From assembly GCA_045613745.1 (NCBI GenBank), contig JAZLBP010000007.1:1-64000 (forward strand): a DNA stretch of 64,000 nt. The letters run 5' to 3'. This document shows, in pieces, positions 60,532-64,000 of the stretch (positions are counted from its first letter, which is position 1; every line of letters begins with the position of its first letter). Position numbers and translations under genes: made by a program. This DNA is from UBA940 sp045613745 (GTDB lineage: Bacteria; Bacteroidota; Bacteroidia; Bacteroidales; Rikenellaceae). The notes below the pieces were generated by a model. The model was not told the DNA's origin. It saw nothing but the letters and a program-made list of their open reading frames with translations, and did no database searches.

Positions 60532-60657
60532 AAGCGATTCTTGCGGGTAAATTTCGCACCGATGAGAACCGTGCTGCGCTCCTCACATACTTTAAGTATG
60601 CTGCGGGCGCGGCAGAACCTCACGGCACAAAATTTCCCGACGCAACAATGCGCTTTT
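60531..60657. repeat. Palindromic repeat, copy R5
   Basis: 127 bases forming one long imperfect hairpin. The outer arms are AAAGCG...TTGCGGGTAAATTTCGCACCG and their complement. The centre CCTCACATACTT...AAGTATGCTGCGG (60581-60606) is the inverse of the R1 centre. It starts within the purC stop codon. Confidence 0.8.
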
Positions 60658-60675
60658 ATATGAGCGCGAAAACAA

Positions 60676-60712
60676 AAAGGGGACGTGTGGTCTGCGCAAG
60701 TCCCCTTTATTT
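60676..60712 (+). terminator. purC: Terminator after purC
   Basis: AAAGGGGAC and GTCCCCTTT with a 19-base loop, followed by ATTT. It lies just beyond R5. Confidence 0.7.
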
Positions 60713-60766
60713 ACAATAATTGGGCGCATAGCCCGTTTATACAACAAACCAAAAACACAAAGAACA

Positions 60767-62221
60767 ATGAAACTTACTGATTTGAAGCCCGAGGGCCTTT
60801 GGCGTCACTTTGAGGCTATGACACATATCCCTCGTCCGTCGCATCACGAGGCCGAGATTCGTCAATACGTCATCGACTTTGCCGCAGCGCAAGGTTTGGA
60901 GTGCGAGGTGGATGAGGCCAACAACGTGTTGGTACGCAAACCCGCAACCGCAGGTATGGAGAATCGCCGCACAGTGGTGATTCAGGCGCACCTCGATATG
61001 GTACCCCAAAAGAACAACGACAAGGTGTTCGACTTCGAGAAAGACCCCATTGAGGCTTATGTCGATGGCGAGTGGGTAACCGCTAATGGTACAACCCTCG
61101 GTGCCGACAACGGTATCGGTGCGGCTGCAATCCTCGCTGTGTTGGAGTCCAAGGATTTGGCTCACGGCGCAATCGAGGCACTGTTCACCGCAACCGAGGA
61201 GACAGGTATGGATGGCGCATTTGGTCTGAAAGCGGGCTGGTTGGAGGGTCGCACCCTGCTCAACCTCGACTCCGAGACCGAAGGTGAACTCTATGTTGGT
61301 TGCGCAGGTGGTACCGACGCCAATATGTCGATGCCCTACACAACCATCGCTACCCCCGCAGGTTCGGCTGCCTACAAAGTTGAAGTTAAAGGTCTGAAAG
61401 GTGGTCACTCGGGTATCGAGATTATCCTCGACCGCGCAAATGCCAACAAGCTGATGTTCCGTCTGGTGCGCAAGGCACAAATGGAGCTGGGCTTGGAGCT
61501 TGCAAGTGTTGACGGTGGCGGTCTGCGTAATGCTATTCCCCGCGAGGCTGTAGCTGTTGTGACCGTTCCTGCGGCTAATGCCGAGGCTTTTGAGGCTATG
61601 GCTGCCGAGATGCTGGCAACCTACAAGGCTGAGTTCAAAGGTATTGACGACGGTATCGAACTCAACATTACCAAGACCGACGCTCCCGCCGAGGTTATGG
61701 CTACCGAGCGCGCTGTGGCTCTGGCTCGCGCAATCGTTGCCTGCCCCAATGGCGTGATTACTATGAGCAAAGCTATGGAGGGTCTGGTACAAACCTCGAA
61801 CAACTTCGCTCGCGTGGTGACCGACGGCTCGTGCGTCAAGATGCAAGCCCTGACCCGCAGCTCGGTGCGCAGCGAGAAACAATACGTTTCGGAGATGATT
61901 CGCTCGGTGTTCGAGCTGGCAGGTGCCGAGGTTGAACTCTCGGGCAGCTACGACGGCTGGAACCCCGATATGGAGTCGCCTATCCTGCACTCGATGTGCG
62001 AGAGCTACGAGGCACTCTATGGTGTTCGTCCCCGCATTATGGCTATCCACGCAGGTTTGGAGTGCGGTATCATCGGTGGCACCTATCCCGGAATGGATAT
62101 GATTTCGTTTGGTCCCACCATCTGCTACCCCCACTCGCCCGACGAGAAGGTGAACATCGCCAGCGTAGCCAAGTTCTGGGATTTCCTATGCAACACCCTT
62201 GCAAACTCGCCGCTGAAATAA
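60767..62221 (+). CDS. pepD: Aminoacyl-histidine dipeptidase
   Basis: 484 residues. M20-family zinc peptidase: IQAHLDMVPQKN (His-x-Asp), TTLGADNGIGAAA (metal-bridging Asp), ATEETGMDGAFGL (Glu pair) and NLDSETEGELYVGCAGG. The second domain (about 200-390) is the lid or dimerisation part, with GLKGGHSGIEI. The late HAGLECGIIGG contains the last metal His region. It cleaves Xaa-His dipeptides in the cytoplasm. It is a single gene with terminator. Confidence 0.93.
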   Translation: MKLTDLKPEGLWRHFEAMTHIPRPSHHEAEIRQYVIDFAAAQGLECEVDEANNVLVRKPATAGMENRRTVVIQAHLDMVPQKNNDKVFDFEKDPIEAYVDGEWVTANGTTLGADNGIGAAAILAVLESKDLAHGAIEALFTATEETGMDGAFGLKAGWLEGRTLLNLDSETEGELYVGCAGGTDANMSMPYTTIATPAGSAAYKVEVKGLKGGHSGIEIILDRANANKLMFRLVRKAQMELGLELASVDGGGLRNAIPREAVAVVTVPAANAEAFEAMAAEMLATYKAEFKGIDDGIELNITKTDAPAEVMATERAVALARAIVACPNGVITMSKAMEGLVQTSNNFARVVTDGSCVKMQALTRSSVRSEKQYVSEMIRSVFELAGAEVELSGSYDGWNPDMESPILHSMCESYEALYGVRPRIMAIHAGLECGIIGGTYPGMDMISFGPTICYPHSPDEKVNIASVAKFWDFLCNTLANSPLK

Positions 62222-62243
62222 ACACTCTGCGGAGAGTCACAAC

Positions 62244-62280
62244 AAAAAAAAGCTGCCCCCTTGCGGGACAGCTTTTTTTT
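62244..62280. terminator. Bidirectional terminator
   Basis: A7-AGCTG, CCC, a short loop, GGGACAGC, T8: a 12-bp or longer stem with A- and T-runs, between convergent pepD and the TolC-family gene. Confidence 0.92.
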
Positions 62281-62299
62281 GTTTCTTATACTCTCACTC

Positions 62300-63475
62300 C
62301 TACATTGCGTAGGCCGAAAGCTCGGCAGCGGAGAGTGAATAATCGCGTTCAGACTCTAACGTACGTTGCAGGGCGTCGATGTAGAGTTCCGACTCCAAGA
62401 TGTAGTCCAACAGCGAGAGGGCACCCTGCTCGAAGGCCTCTTTGAGCAGAGCCTGATTGTTGGTGTCGCCCAATGCGCGGCGATACTCCTCAGCGGTGGT
62501 GCGCAATCCGAGGGTACGGCGGTAGCGGCTTGCAACATCGTTGTAGAATCGCACGCGGGTATCCTCGGCACGGCTCTCGGCGGCAAGTTGTGCTGCACGC
62601 GCCTGACGTGTTTTGTTCTTGTTGCTCCACAGCGGAATCGACAGACCAACAGTCACACCGTGATAGCCCTCACCCACAAGGTTTTCGTGCATATAACCTG
62701 CCGCAATGTCGGGCAGATTGGCAGCCTTGCTCAATCGCACCTGCTCGCGACCCAGCTCCACTTCGCCACGCGCATACTCCATAACGGGATTGGTGCTCTC
62801 ACACGCGGCATACCACTCCTCGAAGTTGTCGGGCACAGCCTGCAAGGGGAACTCCGCAGCCTCAACGCGCAGAGCCTCACCACCTGCAAGGGCTGCAAGG
62901 CGCGCGTGCAACTCATCGAGGGTCACATCAATGCGTGTCACCTCGCCACGTACGGTAGCAAGGTTAAGCATCGCTTTGTTGTACTCCAACTTGTTGGCAG
63001 CTCCCTCGGCCAGCGCGCGCTCATAACCTGCAGCAATCTGCTCGGCATAGGTCAGACGCTCGGCCACAGCACTGCGAAGGGCGTTGTTATAGACAATTTC
63101 GATATAGAGATTCTTGGCCTCCAAGACGGTTGCTATGCGCTGGATTTTGTAGTCGAGCGAGAGCAGGTGGTTTTGGGAGTTTGCCACGCGGCGCTTGTAG
63201 CCGAAGAGTGTTGCCAAGTCGAAGGATTGACTCACTGCAATGTCGGCGCGTTGACCCATACCTTCGAGGTTGCCCCACAGGTAATGGAACTCCACCTCGG
63301 GACCACTCAAGTAGATGTCGGTGCGGTTGGCAAGGCTCTCGGCCTCGGTCTGGTTACGCAGGGCGGCAAGGTAGGTACTACGCTCCTCGACGGCAGCCAC
63401 CACCTCATCCATAGTTTGGGCGCGAAGGGAGAGCGCACTGACCATCGCCACTGCAAATATTATGATGCGTTTCAT
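62300..63475 (-). CDS. TolC-family outer-membrane efflux protein
   Basis: 391 residues with a signal peptide (MKRIIIFAVAMVSALSLRAQ). Long amphipathic helices with repeated Ala, Glu and Leu (AAVEERSTYLAALRNQTEAESLA, TLESERDYSLSAAELSAYA) and two half-repeats (about 20-200 and 220-385) are those of the outer-membrane factor that forms a trans-periplasmic tunnel. It is shorter than E. coli TolC and like CusC-type proteins of Bacteroidota. Its start overlaps the RND pump stop by one base, so the two form an operon. Confidence 0.88.
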   Translation of the reverse strand: MKRIIIFAVAMVSALSLRAQTMDEVVAAVEERSTYLAALRNQTEAESLANRTDIYLSGPEVEFHYLWGNLEGMGQRADIAVSQSFDLATLFGYKRRVANSQNHLLSLDYKIQRIATVLEAKNLYIEIVYNNALRSAVAERLTYAEQIAAGYERALAEGAANKLEYNKAMLNLATVRGEVTRIDVTLDELHARLAALAGGEALRVEAAEFPLQAVPDNFEEWYAACESTNPVMEYARGEVELGREQVRLSKAANLPDIAAGYMHENLVGEGYHGVTVGLSIPLWSNKNKTRQARAAQLAAESRAEDTRVRFYNDVASRYRRTLGLRTTAEEYRRALGDTNNQALLKEAFEQGALSLLDYILESELYIDALQRTLESERDYSLSAAELSAYAM

Positions 63476-64000
63476 TATTTCTGTTTTTTGCGGTTAATAA
63501 GGATGTACATTACGGGGATTACAAAGCCGTTGAGCAGGGTTGACGAGAGCAGACCGCCCAAAATCACCTGTGCCATAGGGCTTTGAATCTCGTTGCCGGG
63601 GAGGTCACCCGTCAGCGCCAGCGGAATGAGTGCCAGAGCCGAGGTGAGCGCCGTCATAATGATGGGGTTGAGTCGGTCGAGCGAGCCCTCCATCACAGCC
63701 TCGTGCAAGGGGAGTCCGTGTGCGGTAAGGTCGTTGTAGCGCGAGATAAGCAGCATACCATTGCGCGTTGCGATACCAAACAGCGAGATAAAACCAATGA
63801 TAGCAGGGATACTGATAATGCCGCTTGTGAAGAGCAGCGCCGCCACACCTCCAATCAGTGCGAGGGGCAGGTTCAACAGCACCACCGACGCCTGTGTTGC
63901 GTTGTGGAACTGGCCATAGAGCAGCATAAATATCACAAGCACCGACAGCAGCGACATCACACCCAGCGTACGCGACGCAGCAGCCTCACTCTCGAACTGA
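63475..64000 (-). CDS. CusA/CzcA-type RND efflux pump, C-terminal part
   Basis: The gene runs off the right edge; its last 174 codons are seen, starting mid-gene (QFESEAAASRTLG). The frame continues upstream of the internal GTG and ATG at 63955-63960, so these are not the start. There are four to five membrane helices, including SLLSVLVIFMLLYGQF, VVLLNLPLALIGGVAALLF and IGFISLFGIATRNGMLLISRYNDL, with the conserved Asn-Gly-Met of heavy-metal pumps, and the end VPVMYILINRKKQK. It uses proton flow to expel metal ions (copper, silver, cobalt, zinc or cadmium). Confidence 0.9.
   Translation of the reverse strand, partial: QFESEAAASRTLGVMSLLSVLVIFMLLYGQFHNATQASVVLLNLPLALIGGVAALLFTSGIISIPAIIGFISLFGIATRNGMLLISRYNDLTAHGLPLHEAVMEGSLDRLNPIIMTALTSALALIPLALTGDLPGNEIQSPMAQVILGGLLSSTLLNGFVIPVMYILINRKKQK

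Noticed and set aside
63475..63960. A complete 161-residue gene starting at 63960
   Set aside because: The same frame continues upstream to the window edge with residues typical of a CusA interior, so the gene is cut by the window.
1..64000. CRISPR array, prophage or insertion sequence
   Set aside because: No regularly spaced direct repeats, no transposase, integrase or phage structural genes were seen. The repeats found are palindromic and non-coding.

Overview
The window looks like a chromosomal segment of a gut-type Bacteroidales, most likely a relative of Alistipes (Rikenellaceae). The evidence is a type V (Mfa/FimA-like) pilus locus, DUF5606 and DUF3127 proteins, TonB and RND systems, almost no Shine-Dalgarno sequences, and repeated promoters of the Bacteroidota form TTTG-N19-21-TAnnTTTG. 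The genus is an inference; the order is much safer. I see no phage, insertion sequence, plasmid or CRISPR array.

Region 1 (about 0.03-16 kb, all minus strand) is one large fimbrial operon. It reads from a DUF3575/OmpA-like protein (14013-15719) through a DUF5119 lipoprotein, seven tandem fimbrillin-family lipoproteins, and a 916-residue DUF4906-like tip protein, to a terminator at 30-69. Two of the fimbrillins carry long beta-helix or GLUG-like C-terminal extensions. The eight fimbrillin/tip proteins have a lipobox followed 20-40 residues later by a Thr-Arg site, as expected for pilins matured by arginine-specific cleavage. Three of the gaps hold hairpins with an identical 8-nt loop on different but self-complementary stems. 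The 5' leader has a 10-base G:C homopolymer. The tip gene changes sharply in base composition toward its 3' end.

Region 2 (16-33 kb) is mixed housekeeping: DUF3127, FKBP isomerase, NhaA with an agmatinase-family enzyme, DUF454, lipid kinase, EamA and NhaC transporters, a uracil-DNA-glycosylase-like protein, TrpB2, a DcaP-like porin, a metallophosphoesterase/reductase-deaminase/MFS operon, MurA and two tRNAs. The most notable element is upstream of trpB. There is a 17-codon leader with three consecutive Trp codons, an intrinsic terminator, and a mutually exclusive 11-bp antiterminator, which together form a complete ribosome-mediated tryptophan attenuator on a stand-alone TrpB2 gene.

Region 3 (33.5-44.9 kb) holds an outer-membrane barrel gene leading straight into a potABCD polyamine importer operon, then CstA, a radical SAM protein, DUF5606, rubrerythrin and a membrane LytTR regulator. 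Region 4 (45-64 kb) holds NadE, TatA/TatC, OsmC, LspA, RlmN, a TonB protein, HflX, Upp, an LTA-synthase-like membrane protein, DeoC, a phospholipase-D-family protein, a barrel protein, PhoH, PurC, PepD, and the start of an RND metal-efflux operon that runs off the right edge. Several proteins depart from their families at catalytic positions: MurA Cys to Asp, NadE glutaminase Cys to Gly, and an LTA-synthase-like protein lacking its nucleophile.

Long imperfect palindromes of a shared repeat family sit in gaps at about 24.6, 39.4, 48.4, 51.9 and 60.6 kb, usually right at gene 3' ends.
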